From assembly GCA_022826805.1 (NCBI GenBank), contig JAJDUH010000048.1:1-54554 (forward strand): DNA of 54,554 nucleotides, in the 5' to 3' direction. A program made the translations under genes and the position numbers. This DNA is from Candidatus Poribacteria bacterium (GTDB lineage Bacteria; Poribacteria; WGA-4E; WGA-3G). Numbering within the stretch: position 1 is the stretch's first letter; every line of letters starts with the position of its first letter. This document shows positions 23,941 to 31,879 of this stretch, piece after piece. The notes under the pieces were generated by a model. That model was given only the letters and a program-made list of their open reading frames with translations, did not search any database and was not told the origin of the DNA.

Positions 23941-25806
23941 CTAACGGTAGGTTTTAACGATTTCTGAGATGACGCGGGCTCTATTTTTCCAATTCATACG
24001 AGCAGGCGGGATGAGGTAGATACCGTCAATCTTGCATTCATCCTGATTCCGGATGTCCCGAACTAATTCCAAACACAATCGGATACCGAGTTCGTGCGCG
24101 GCAGTATCCCCCAGGTCCCGGAATTTGTCGACGATAAATTGTGGGATGTAAAGCCCCAAATTGTCGCGTAGGTAGGATGCGCTGCGGAAACTTGTAAGTG
24201 GCAATATGCCGTAAAGCACCTTTATTCCGAGATGCTCAGTTGCCTGCTGGGTACGAACGATATCCTCATAAGTCCAGACAGGTTGTGTGTAAGCGAACTT
24301 TGCGCCTTGCGCGACCTTACTTGTGAGGTGTTTGACATGGGGTCGAAGGTTCTCAGCAACTGTGAAACCACCGCCGTAATAGAATCCACACGGTTCACCG
24401 ATCGATGAACCGTCAGCGAGTTCACCCTGATTCAACCGAGCGATGAGTCCCATCAACTGAACGGCACCGCGAACATCCGGTACGAGGCTAGCGGCTTCAT
24501 AGGGACCGGCTTTTGGATGGTCCCCGGATAAGGCAACAATACCGCGGATGCCCAATGCTTCCGCCTCAAGCAGGTGTGATTGCATACTGATGAGATTACG
24601 TGAACGGGTCGTCCAATGGATGAGCGTCGGAATTTGAGTTGTCTGCTGAAGCCGATATGCCGTCCCAACAGCCCCGATATTCACAGCTGCACCGGAATTG
24701 TCGGTCACATCAAACAGATCGACACCGATTGCGGCGAGATTTTTTCCTTCCCTCAATAACGCCCGAAATTGTGGGAATGTATTTGCACGCATCTCTACAC
24801 TGACGATGCGCTGGCGTGTTTCAAATACCTGCTGGACTGGATTATTGCTGCGGGCTTTAGATGTTGACTGAATCTTTGGCAGGACGAAGATACGCGGCTC
24901 CCGTTTTACAGGTTTACGTCCTGCGACCGCCTGGCGAATTTTTGCCGTATATGCGGGTGTTGTACCGCAGCACCCCCCAATCATGTTCGCGCCAAGTTCG
25001 ATTAGCTTTCCGACGTAGTCCTTGAAAACCTCAGCCTCGACCGTATAAGAGAGTGCGATTTCGCCCTGTTCTACTCTCGGGTTCCCTGCATTCGGCTGTA
25101 CGACAATAGGTGCTTTAATGACAGGAGCTAGGAGTTCCATCGCTTCAACGAGATCATGCGGTCCTCTACAATTGATGCCAACCGCATGCGCTCCGAGTTG
25201 TTCCAACTCTTGTGCAAAGACGCGAACATCTAATCCTGTGCCTACAGTTCCGCCCGAAATGCCGCTGATTTCAATGACGACAGGAATATTGTAAGTGAGT
25301 GCTTGCTTCGTAGCGATTTCCGCTTGTTTAGGAGATGCAAAAGTCTCAAGCACAAGGAGGTCAACGCCTTCATCAACAAGCGCGTCCATCTGTTCCTTGA
25401 AGCGTCGTCGGATTGCCCTCGTGGAAGGTGTTTCGGTATCTGAAGTTTGGAAAGAAATCTGCCCTACAGAACCGGCTACATAACATGTTTCTGGCACTGC
25501 AGCGCGTGCGAGCAGCACACCGGTCCTGTTAATTTCCTCAACCTGATCAGCCAAGCCGTGGACTGCCAACGCTTCTCTGTTCGCTTGATAGGTATTCGTC
25601 TGGATGACATCGGCACCTGCATCAGCATAGGCGCTGTGAACCGCTGCGACTTTCTCGGCATATTCTGTAGAAATATTGCAGGCATCGATGCATTGTAGAT
25701 GTGAGGGAATCCGTTTGCGGAGTTCGGTTCCGATAGCACCATCGCACACCAGGATCCGATGCGCAAGGGTTTCTATGAAGTTATTTGTTTTTGAAGTAGT
25801 TGCCAT
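23941..25806 (-). CDS. Bifunctional homocysteine S-methyltransferase / methylenetetrahydrofolate reductase
   Basis: A 621-residue fusion. Residues 1-300 are a homocysteine methyltransferase barrel with Zn ligands in G-I-N-C-R-G and G-G-C-C-G-T-T-P. Residues about 330-621 are a MetF-like FAD barrel with S-V-E-M-R-A-N-T-F, A-L-S-G-D-H-P-K and the Y-T-Q-P-V segment. Together they would make 5-methyl-THF and use a methyl group to form methionine, as proposed for YitJ-type fusions. The ATG at 25806 fits the family N-terminus but has no visible SD; a GC-rich hairpin lies immediately upstream. Confidence 0.92.
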   Translation of the reverse strand: MATTSKTNNFIETLAHRILVCDGAIGTELRKRIPSHLQCIDACNISTEYAEKVAAVHSAYADAGADVIQTNTYQANREALAVHGLADQVEEINRTGVLLARAAVPETCYVAGSVGQISFQTSDTETPSTRAIRRRFKEQMDALVDEGVDLLVLETFASPKQAEIATKQALTYNIPVVIEISGISGGTVGTGLDVRVFAQELEQLGAHAVGINCRGPHDLVEAMELLAPVIKAPIVVQPNAGNPRVEQGEIALSYTVEAEVFKDYVGKLIELGANMIGGCCGTTPAYTAKIRQAVAGRKPVKREPRIFVLPKIQSTSKARSNNPVQQVFETRQRIVSVEMRANTFPQFRALLREGKNLAAIGVDLFDVTDNSGAAVNIGAVGTAYRLQQTTQIPTLIHWTTRSRNLISMQSHLLEAEALGIRGIVALSGDHPKAGPYEAASLVPDVRGAVQLMGLIARLNQGELADGSSIGEPCGFYYGGGFTVAENLRPHVKHLTSKVAQGAKFAYTQPVWTYEDIVRTQQATEHLGIKVLYGILPLTSFRSASYLRDNLGLYIPQFIVDKFRDLGDTAAHELGIRLCLELVRDIRNQDECKIDGIYLIPPARMNWKNRARVISEIVKTYR

Positions 25807-25810
25807 GTAA

Positions 25811-25841
25811 GAGAAAAGCGCGCCGATGAAGCGCGCTTCTC
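25811..25841 (-). terminator. GC-rich hairpin between the dockerin and methyltransferase genes
   Basis: Minus-strand stem GAGAAGCGCGC pairs with GCGCGC(TT)TTCTC, followed by only a short mixed T/C run before the ATG of the next gene. It could be a weak terminator or a structure controlling translation of the gene at 25806. Confidence 0.5.
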
Positions 25842-25860
25842 CGTGTTTATGAAATAGGTA

Positions 25861-27477
25861 CTATTTAATGATCTCTCCGGCACTTTCAGTCGGGACATAA
25901 TAATAGCCGAAGATGATACACATCTCATCCTCAGAGGTAAGTCCGAATATGAGCGGCTCATTCGTGTCGTAGTTGTTGTGGATACATTGGAACTTGAGTC
26001 CATCGTCCGGACCTAAACGGAGGACGGGATCAAACCGGGTAATCGGTGCATTGTCATAAGCAATGCTCCGGTGCAATAAATCGCCTGTTGATCTCTGGTT
26101 AATTTCAAACAGCTCTCCATGCCTATGCATGTGAGAGGTTAATAAGAAGACACTCACTTCTGTAGCCGGATCGTGTCCTCGGCGTTCGAGCTCATCTTCG
26201 ACGTACCACGTCATCTTGGCAACGCGCGTTGTTCTGGGTGGTACGTTAATCGATCTATTAGAAACGAAAATTTCAACCGCCTCGTACTGGACATCTTCTT
26301 CTGGAATCGTGTAGATATTGACGTAAGTTTCACCAGTGAGCGTATCATCACCGAGCAAATTGATGTAGTGAGAATTGAGGTCATAAAGGGTGTCTCCTGG
26401 CATTCTCAACCCTACACCCTCTGGAAACTCAAACAGGGTATCATCCGTTTGGGTACCGACCACGAAAAGTCGATCGACCCCGAAATTGCCGAGTACCTGT
26501 GGGTCCTCCGTGTCAAGTTCACGGAAAATATCCGTCGGATCAACACCGATACCGGGTGTGATACCTCGCTCTGGAACCCCGTTTGCTAAGCCTTCTTCGG
26601 TGAACCGATATAGGATGAAGTGGTGGCTGCCAGCAGGATAGAAAATCTCCACCCTGTTAATAAAAATATCTCCCTGTACCGGATTTCCATTTTCATCTTC
26701 AATTTGGGTGGCGTAGTAGATTTCGCGTTCCGTGCCGGGTTCGATTTTGAACGGAGGCAGACGGAGTTGATACCCTTCACCGGGGAGTGGCGGCGCGGGT
26801 GGTTCAAAAACTTCGTCAGGATCACGTAAAACACCGAGGTCGCCGATGCCTACCACTTTGCCGTCCTGAGGGGCACCCGCCTCAATCCATGTACGAATTG
26901 CCTCTATTTTCCCATTATGGAGGACTCCGCCGCCAAAGGGCATTCTGGCACCCTGCTCTGGTGCTGCGGGTCCTATCAGTTTCGTCAGGAGAAAACTGTT
27001 ATCTGGATTGCCGGGGTCTACCAGTTTCATCCCTGCAGCTGCCGCCGCCGGGTTCTGTGGGACACGCCCAACCAACTCTTCATAAGAGAGGCCGTATGTG
27101 AGACTTAGACTCCCAGCATTGGCAGGAGCAGCATGACAAACGCTGTTTGCACAACTCTTATCAAAGACATACTCCTGAATATCGTGATAGGCTGCATTTT
27201 CATCCGGCGCAGTTTGTCCAAAACTGCTGCTGACCCGAACGAGGTCAAGGACATTCACGATCCCATCACGATTGACATCAGGGTCCTGCGCTGCATTACG
27301 ATCCCGGGGTTGCCCGAAGGAAGCAGCAACAAGCACTAAGTCTTGAATATTTACCACACCGTCTTTGTTGACATCCTCTAAAAGAGTAGGGAGATCACTG
27401 TGTCCAAGGGCAGAAAAGGACACACCACCAACCATTAAGAGGATGAATAGGGAATGAATTACTTTTTTTATTATCAT
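25861..27477 (-). CDS. Secreted dockerin / cytochrome-like / copper type II monooxygenase-like protein
   Basis: A 538-residue exported protein. A signal peptide (residues 1-25) is followed by two type I dockerin repeats, D-V-N-K-D-G-V-V-N-I and D-V-N-R-D-G-I-V-N-V (about 34-80), both with intact Ca-binding positions. Next is a cytochrome-c-like module with C-A-N-S-V-C-H, a CX4CH rather than CXXCH, ending W-I-E-A-G-A. The C-terminal 300 residues resemble the PHM-type copper monooxygenase fold: S-H-H-F-I-L and H-M-H-R-H-G as metal ligands. The role is presumably extracellular redox or scaffold attachment; substrate unknown. ATG 27477 follows GGAGG by 11 bases. Confidence 0.78.
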   Translation of the reverse strand: MIIKKVIHSLFILLMVGGVSFSALGHSDLPTLLEDVNKDGVVNIQDLVLVAASFGQPRDRNAAQDPDVNRDGIVNVLDLVRVSSSFGQTAPDENAAYHDIQEYVFDKSCANSVCHAAPANAGSLSLTYGLSYEELVGRVPQNPAAAAAGMKLVDPGNPDNSFLLTKLIGPAAPEQGARMPFGGGVLHNGKIEAIRTWIEAGAPQDGKVVGIGDLGVLRDPDEVFEPPAPPLPGEGYQLRLPPFKIEPGTEREIYYATQIEDENGNPVQGDIFINRVEIFYPAGSHHFILYRFTEEGLANGVPERGITPGIGVDPTDIFRELDTEDPQVLGNFGVDRLFVVGTQTDDTLFEFPEGVGLRMPGDTLYDLNSHYINLLGDDTLTGETYVNIYTIPEEDVQYEAVEIFVSNRSINVPPRTTRVAKMTWYVEDELERRGHDPATEVSVFLLTSHMHRHGELFEINQRSTGDLLHRSIAYDNAPITRFDPVLRLGPDDGLKFQCIHNNYDTNEPLIFGLTSEDEMCIIFGYYYVPTESAGEIIK

Positions 27478-27505
27478 TGAGAATTTAACCTCCAAATATT
27501 GGATG

Positions 27506-28231
27506 TTATCGTAACTTGCTTCGCGTTGTATTTTCGAAAAGTTCAGTTTTCGAAATGAATCGATATTTCAAGAGTGTCCATGCAGCAAAAAATCCATCTG
27601 ACCAGAAGCGGAGTTTCTTGCCTTGCTTCTTCGTACGCGGGAAATAGGAGACTGGGATTTCATGAATGCGGTAGCCCGCGCGTAAAATTTTCGCCGTAAC
27701 CTCAGGGCAGAATTCAAAGCCTTCACATGTTAGATTAAGGCGGGTTATCAATTCCGCTGAAAAGGCTTTATAGCCGGTAGATTCATCGGTAATCCGACAT
27801 CCGTAGAGGAGATTTGTATAAGTAGCAAGCACACGATTGGCAATGAAGTTACGGAGACTGGCATTCCCCCGTCCGTTCATAAACCGTGAGCCGTAAACAA
27901 CTTGTACGTCCTCTTTTTCAAGCGGTTTCAAGAGTTCAGAGAGATCCACGGGAGATAACTCCATGTCGGCATCCTGAATAACTACAGCTTCTCCTTGGAC
28001 ATAAGGGAGCCCACTCCGAATTGCGAACCCTTTTCCTCTGTTTTCTCGGCAATGCACGACGGTTAATTGATGCCCCTGGCGGAGTTGCTCAAGTGCCTTG
28101 GACGTTCCGTCAGTGGAGCCGTCATTGACGACAATAATCTGCTTCTCAATGGGCAGCGCACGCACAGCCTCGACCACTGGACGGATGGTTTGCTCTTCGT
28201 TAAACGCAGGAATGATTACAGATACCAACAT
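27506..28231 (-). CDS. Family 2 glycosyltransferase (polyprenyl-phosphate sugar transferase type)
   Basis: A 241-residue GT-A enzyme. S-V-I-I-P-A-F-N-E-E begins at residue 4, V-N-D-G-S-T-D-G-T near 36, and the DXD-like Q-D-A-D-M near 87. The middle V-Y-G-S-R-F-M-N-G-R-G-N and T-G-Y-K-A-F are typical of dolichyl/undecaprenyl-phosphate glucose or mannose transferases. No C-terminal membrane segments are present, so the product is likely cytoplasmic or peripheral. It follows the SDR gene by 27 bases. Sugar and acceptor cannot be told. Confidence 0.88.
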   Translation of the reverse strand: MLVSVIIPAFNEEQTIRPVVEAVRALPIEKQIIVVNDGSTDGTSKALEQLRQGHQLTVVHCRENRGKGFAIRSGLPYVQGEAVVIQDADMELSPVDLSELLKPLEKEDVQVVYGSRFMNGRGNASLRNFIANRVLATYTNLLYGCRITDESTGYKAFSAELITRLNLTCEGFEFCPEVTAKILRAGYRIHEIPVSYFPRTKKQGKKLRFWSDGFFAAWTLLKYRFISKTELFENTTRSKLR

Positions 28232-28258
28232 CGTTCATCAGACCTCTGCCCAAGCATG

Positions 28259-29050
28259 TTAGAGCAGTGATTTTACCATACCGCCGTCTACTTGAATCGT
28301 TGTTCCAGTTATGTAACTTGCGCGTTCTGATGCAAGAAAAACAACTAATGCTGCAAATTCAGCGGGATCGCCGATCCTGCCGAGCGGAATATCCGCTGTC
28401 ATCCTTTCGAGCGCCTCATCAAACGTGATCTCGGCTTCCTCTGCCCGTACTGTTGCAAGCTGCTGGATGCGATCGGTGAAGATAATACCGGGACAGACAT
28501 TGTTGACAAGGATTTTCTCCGGTGCTAACTCCGTTGCGAGGGTTTTCGCAAAGCCGATCACGCCCGTCCGCGCCATGTTTGACAACATAAGATTATCCAC
28601 AGGTTGTTTAACAGAAACAGAGGTAAGATTGATAATTCGTCCGCCGCCGCGTGCCTGCATTGTCGGGACGACAGCACGGCAGAGGTTGATTGTGCTCATT
28701 AGATTTAGATTAACAGCATCTTGGTAATCCTGTGCACCGAGGTCGTCAAAACGCCCTGCTCTGGGACCACCTGCGTTGTTGACTAAAATATCAATACCTC
28801 CGAAGTGCTCAATCACTGTGTTAATGAGAGTTTCGACCTGCGCTGGTTGGCTAACGTCAGTCGGAACGGCTAACACTTCAGAACCCGTCTGGTTGCGAAT
28901 GTCGTCCGCTGTTGTCTCCAGTTCATCTTTGTTTCTGGCGCAAATCGTGACCTTCGCCCCTTCCTGTGCCAAACCGAGGGCAATTGCGCGTCCAAGTCCC
29001 TTACTTGAAGCACCTACGACTGCTATCTTATCCGTGAGTCCAAGATTCAT
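28259..29050 (-). CDS. Short-chain dehydrogenase/reductase
   Basis: A 263-residue classical SDR. The cofactor motif G-A-S-S-K-G-L-G is near residue 13 and N-N-A-G-G near 90. The catalytic Ser is in I-N-L-T-S-V-S-V (about residue 142), but where classical SDRs have Y-x-x-x-K the sequence reads L-M-L-S-N-M-A-R-T, so the Tyr and Lys are not obvious; the same is seen in a 3-oxoacyl-ACP-reductase-like subgroup. ATG 29050 (M-N-L-G-L-T-D-K) is preferred to an upstream in-frame start at 29098 because it matches the family N-terminus; neither has a clear SD. Confidence 0.82.
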   Translation of the reverse strand: MNLGLTDKIAVVGASSKGLGRAIALGLAQEGAKVTICARNKDELETTADDIRNQTGSEVLAVPTDVSQPAQVETLINTVIEHFGGIDILVNNAGGPRAGRFDDLGAQDYQDAVNLNLMSTINLCRAVVPTMQARGGGRIINLTSVSVKQPVDNLMLSNMARTGVIGFAKTLATELAPEKILVNNVCPGIIFTDRIQQLATVRAEEAEITFDEALERMTADIPLGRIGDPAEFAALVVFLASERASYITGTTIQVDGGMVKSLL

Positions 29051-29179
29051 ACGTTGTTTATAGTGGGCTTGCAAGCAACATCCTACAACGCCCGACATCC
29101 TTTCAAAAAGCGGAATCGACTCTATTTTAGGTCAAATATGATTTAAGTATAACTCTTTCTGTGGATAATGTCAAGGGTA

Positions 29180-29290
29180 TTTAGTGGCCAGTTATCAGTT
29201 ATCAGTCGTCGGTTGTCAGTTATCAGATATAATATTTATGAGCATAGCATCCCACTGGCGTGTAAAAAGGCGAGGTTAGGCAACCTCGCC
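29180..29290. repeat. GTTATCAGT array followed by a GGCGAGGTT palindrome
   Basis: Positions 29180-29227 carry AGTTATCAGTTATCAGT and GGTTGTCAGTTATCAG. Positions 29269-29277 and 29282-29290 form a perfect 9-bp stem GGCGAGGTT/AACCTCGCC with a 4-base loop. The palindrome recurs at 46696-46714 and, as widely spaced arms, at 31726-31812. Confidence 0.7.
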
Positions 29291-29365
29291 AGCGGTATAG
29301 AGGTAGTTTTATAGGTAGTTTTGAACGGGTCAGAGTGCATCAAAAAGGCAAACAAACCGTACAAC

Positions 29366-30403
29366 TCACTGGGATTCAGGCATGGGAACACCCCACTCTT
29401 CGGCACACTCACGAAGGTTCTGATAGATAGTATCGGGTATATCAATACCGTTTGCGAGGCGGCGTGTACGGGTATTGACCTCAAAATCGCCAGGTACTAA
29501 CACCTCATCGAAACCCGGAGCGGGTGGGATTGATTTGATGCTATCTAAGAAAGCACGAACTCCCTTTTGGTATTCTGCAAGCGGTATAAAAGCGCTCACA
29601 TCAATTACCTGCATATAAAGACCACCCATTTGCCCAGCCTCAATGTTAAATGTTCCTCCCAATCCACCGAGCAGACACACGAAGAGAGAAAGGGCATAGC
29701 CTTTGTGCCTGCCAAAAGCGAGGAGATGTCCACCGTCGCGGTATTCGGAAGTTTTGACGGTGGGATTTCCGTGTTTGTCAACAACACATCCTTCCGGTAG
29801 ATCTCGATTTTCACTGTCAGCGACATATGTTTTGCCGTTCGCGATCATGCTGGTTGCGAAGTCAATGAGAAATGGCGTGTCATCGCCTGTCGGTACGCCG
29901 ATAGCGATAGGATTTGTGCCGAGTGCGCCGACCGCGCCTCCGAAGGGGAGAATACGTCCGCCGCCTTTTGATCCGCCGCCGACTGAGATCATTCCAATGC
30001 AACCCGATTCAGCGGCTTCCTGTGCGTATTCACCGACTCTACCAATATGGTTAGTATGCGTGAGTGTTGCGAAGCAGGTTCGCGTGTTCTTCGCCTTCTC
30101 GATGGCGCGGCGGATTGCATAACGCGCTGCATAATGTCCAAACCCGCTTTTGCTATCAATATGAAGCGTATTGTCGGTTTCGCGCATCACTTCTGGCTCG
30201 GCAGCTGGACGGATACCGTCATTCTCAATCGCATCAAGATACGATGGAATACGCAGCACGCCGTGCGAATCGTGTCCAGCGAGATTGGCTTTTATCAAAA
30301 TCTCGGCGACGTCATCAGCGATATGCCGTGGGGTGTCTGCCGCGAGGAACAGGTTTTTTGTGAATGCCTGGAGCTGCGAGACTTCAAATATATGCCTTTT
30401 CAT
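29366..30403 (-). CDS. Ldh-family (malate/L-lactate type) dehydrogenase, paralogue 1
   Basis: A 345-residue NAD(P)-dependent oxidoreductase of the malate/L-sulfolactate/ureidoglycolate dehydrogenase family. The family stretch A-N-L-A-G-H-D-S-H-G-V near residue 40 carries the catalytic His; G-T-N-P-I-A-I-G-V-P and K-G-Y-A-L-S follow. It oxidises a 2-hydroxy acid, substrate not identifiable. An identical-fold paralogue starts upstream and ends 57 bases before this gene. ATG 30403 abuts leader repeat copy D; the frame is open through the repeat, reading R-T-A-R-E-V-K-K, so automatic calls may add 18 spurious residues. Confidence 0.9.
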   Translation of the reverse strand: MKRHIFEVSQLQAFTKNLFLAADTPRHIADDVAEILIKANLAGHDSHGVLRIPSYLDAIENDGIRPAAEPEVMRETDNTLHIDSKSGFGHYAARYAIRRAIEKAKNTRTCFATLTHTNHIGRVGEYAQEAAESGCIGMISVGGGSKGGGRILPFGGAVGALGTNPIAIGVPTGDDTPFLIDFATSMIANGKTYVADSENRDLPEGCVVDKHGNPTVKTSEYRDGGHLLAFGRHKGYALSLFVCLLGGLGGTFNIEAGQMGGLYMQVIDVSAFIPLAEYQKGVRAFLDSIKSIPPAPGFDEVLVPGDFEVNTRTRRLANGIDIPDTIYQNLRECAEEWGVPMPESQ

Positions 30404-30440
30404 TTTTTTAACTTCCCTTGCGGTTCGGTGAGACGGAGTT
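30404..30440 (-). repeat. RBS-bearing leader repeat, copy D
   Basis: Minus-strand TCTCACCGAACCGCAAGGGA, then AGTTAAAAAA and the ATG of Ldh paralogue 1. It fills most of the 57-base gap between two co-directional paralogues, so its role here is translational rather than as a promoter. Confidence 0.82.
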
Positions 30441-30459
30441 TCTAACCTACTCGGCAAAT

Positions 30460-31539
30460 TTACGAAAGCAGACCGTAACGTGCCTTGTCGCCTTCTTCAA
30501 CAGTGTCCTCGCCGATGGAAATGCCGAGTTTGTCTGCACACTCTTGGAGCTGATTGCAAATGGTATCGGGTATTTCAACACCATCCACTAACCTCTGGGT
30601 TCGGGATTGGTGTTCAAAATCACCTGGAACTAATACTGCGTCAAAACCGGGTGCGGGTGGCGTAGATTTGATACCATCTAAGAACGCACGGACCCCTTTC
30701 TGGTATTCAGCGACGGGTGTGAAAGCATTGACATCAATCGCCTGCATGAAAAGACCGTTCATTGAGCCCTGTTCCACATCAAACGTTCCTGCTAATCCAC
30801 CGAGGAGACAGGTAAACATAGCGAGGGCGTAGCCTTTGTGCTTCCCAAATGCGAGAAGTGATCCACCATCGTAGAAATCGGCAGGTTTGACACTTGGATT
30901 TCCGTCTTTATCAAGAATACAACCTTCGGGTAAATCAATACCTTTGCTCCGAGCGACCTGTATTTTCCCTTCGGCGACCATACTTGTGGCGTAATCAACA
31001 ATAAACGGACTGTTGTCTCCAGTTGGCACGCCGATAGCAATTGGGTTTGTCCCAAAAGCACCTTCTGCCCCACCAAAAGGTACAGTAGGTCCTCTGCCTC
31101 TCCCCCCCCCACCGACAGTGATGAGTGAAATACATCCGGCTCTCGCTGCTTCTTCGGCATATTCGCCCAGACGTCCGATATGACCGGTGTTGAGGATGCT
31201 GACAGAGCAGGAGGCAGAAGTTTTTGCCTTCTCAATCGCTTTTTTGATAGACCAGCGTGAGGTATAGTGTCCGAAACTGTCTTGACCATCAATACTCAGC
31301 GTATTAGCGGTCTCTGCGAGAACTTTGGGCTCTGCATTTGGCTTTAGGGATCCGCCATCAATGCTACGTAAATAGGCGGGAATACGAAGCACGCCGTGGG
31401 AATCGTGGCCCGCGAGGTTGGCGTTGACGAGGATTTCAGAGACATCCTCTGCGACGTGTCGTGCCACACCAGCAGCAACAAATATGTTGCGTGAAATTGC
31501 ATGGAGATGCGGCGCCTGAAGGATATGTGTCTTTTCCAT
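30460..31539 (-). CDS. Ldh-family (malate/L-lactate type) dehydrogenase, paralogue 2
   Basis: A 359-residue protein aligning along its whole length with the gene downstream, including A-N-L-A-G-H-D-S-H-G-V-L-R-I-P, G-T-N-P-I-A-I-G-V-P-T-G-D and K-G-Y-A-L-A-M. It ends with an extra 15-residue tail. AAAGGA lies 9 bases before the ATG. The codons for V-G-G-G-G-R contain nine G in a row on the coding strand (31102-31110), a possible slippage site. Tandem duplication is likely; the two may act on different 2-hydroxy acids. Confidence 0.9.
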   Translation of the reverse strand: MEKTHILQAPHLHAISRNIFVAAGVARHVAEDVSEILVNANLAGHDSHGVLRIPAYLRSIDGGSLKPNAEPKVLAETANTLSIDGQDSFGHYTSRWSIKKAIEKAKTSASCSVSILNTGHIGRLGEYAEEAARAGCISLITVGGGGRGRGPTVPFGGAEGAFGTNPIAIGVPTGDNSPFIVDYATSMVAEGKIQVARSKGIDLPEGCILDKDGNPSVKPADFYDGGSLLAFGKHKGYALAMFTCLLGGLAGTFDVEQGSMNGLFMQAIDVNAFTPVAEYQKGVRAFLDGIKSTPPAPGFDAVLVPGDFEHQSRTQRLVDGVEIPDTICNQLQECADKLGISIGEDTVEEGDKARYGLLS

Positions 31540-31725
31540 ATATTGGGTCCTTTGACGGTATAAAGTCAGTTAAGCGTGTGGAAGTTTCTCAAAAACTATG
31601 CCCTTATTTTATGGTATCTGTTTTTTTTGTCAATAGAAAAAGAGAGATAGTTGGCATTTCGTTTTCGGTTATTGATTGTCGGTAGGGTGATTGGGGTAGA
31701 TTGGGATAATTAGGTTGAGATGACT

Positions 31726-31812
31726 GGCGAGGTGTTTTTGCTTGGGCGTTTCCCTAAGGGGATTTGGTCTTTAAATAGACCAAATCCATTCCTTAGTATT
31801 ACATTCCTCGCC
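31726..31812. repeat. Nested inverted repeat in a 340-base gap
   Basis: Three nested stems: GGCGAGG (31726-31732)/CCTCGCC (31806-31812), CTAAGG (31754-31759)/CCTTAG (31791-31796) and a perfect 11-bp GGATTTGGTCT (31760-31770)/AGACCAAATCC (31777-31787). The gap 31540-31879 has no gene; this structure is its only clear content. Confidence 0.75.
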
Positions 31813-31879
31813 TACCTATCTTAGGGGAAATCGTCTCTACAGGACTTCCTTTTTTTAAGACGGACTGAAAACCAAAACG

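Noticed and set aside
25807..25860. SAM or cobalamin riboswitch before the homocysteine methyltransferase fusion
   Set aside because: Only 54 bases separate the genes and they hold a single simple hairpin without riboswitch core elements.
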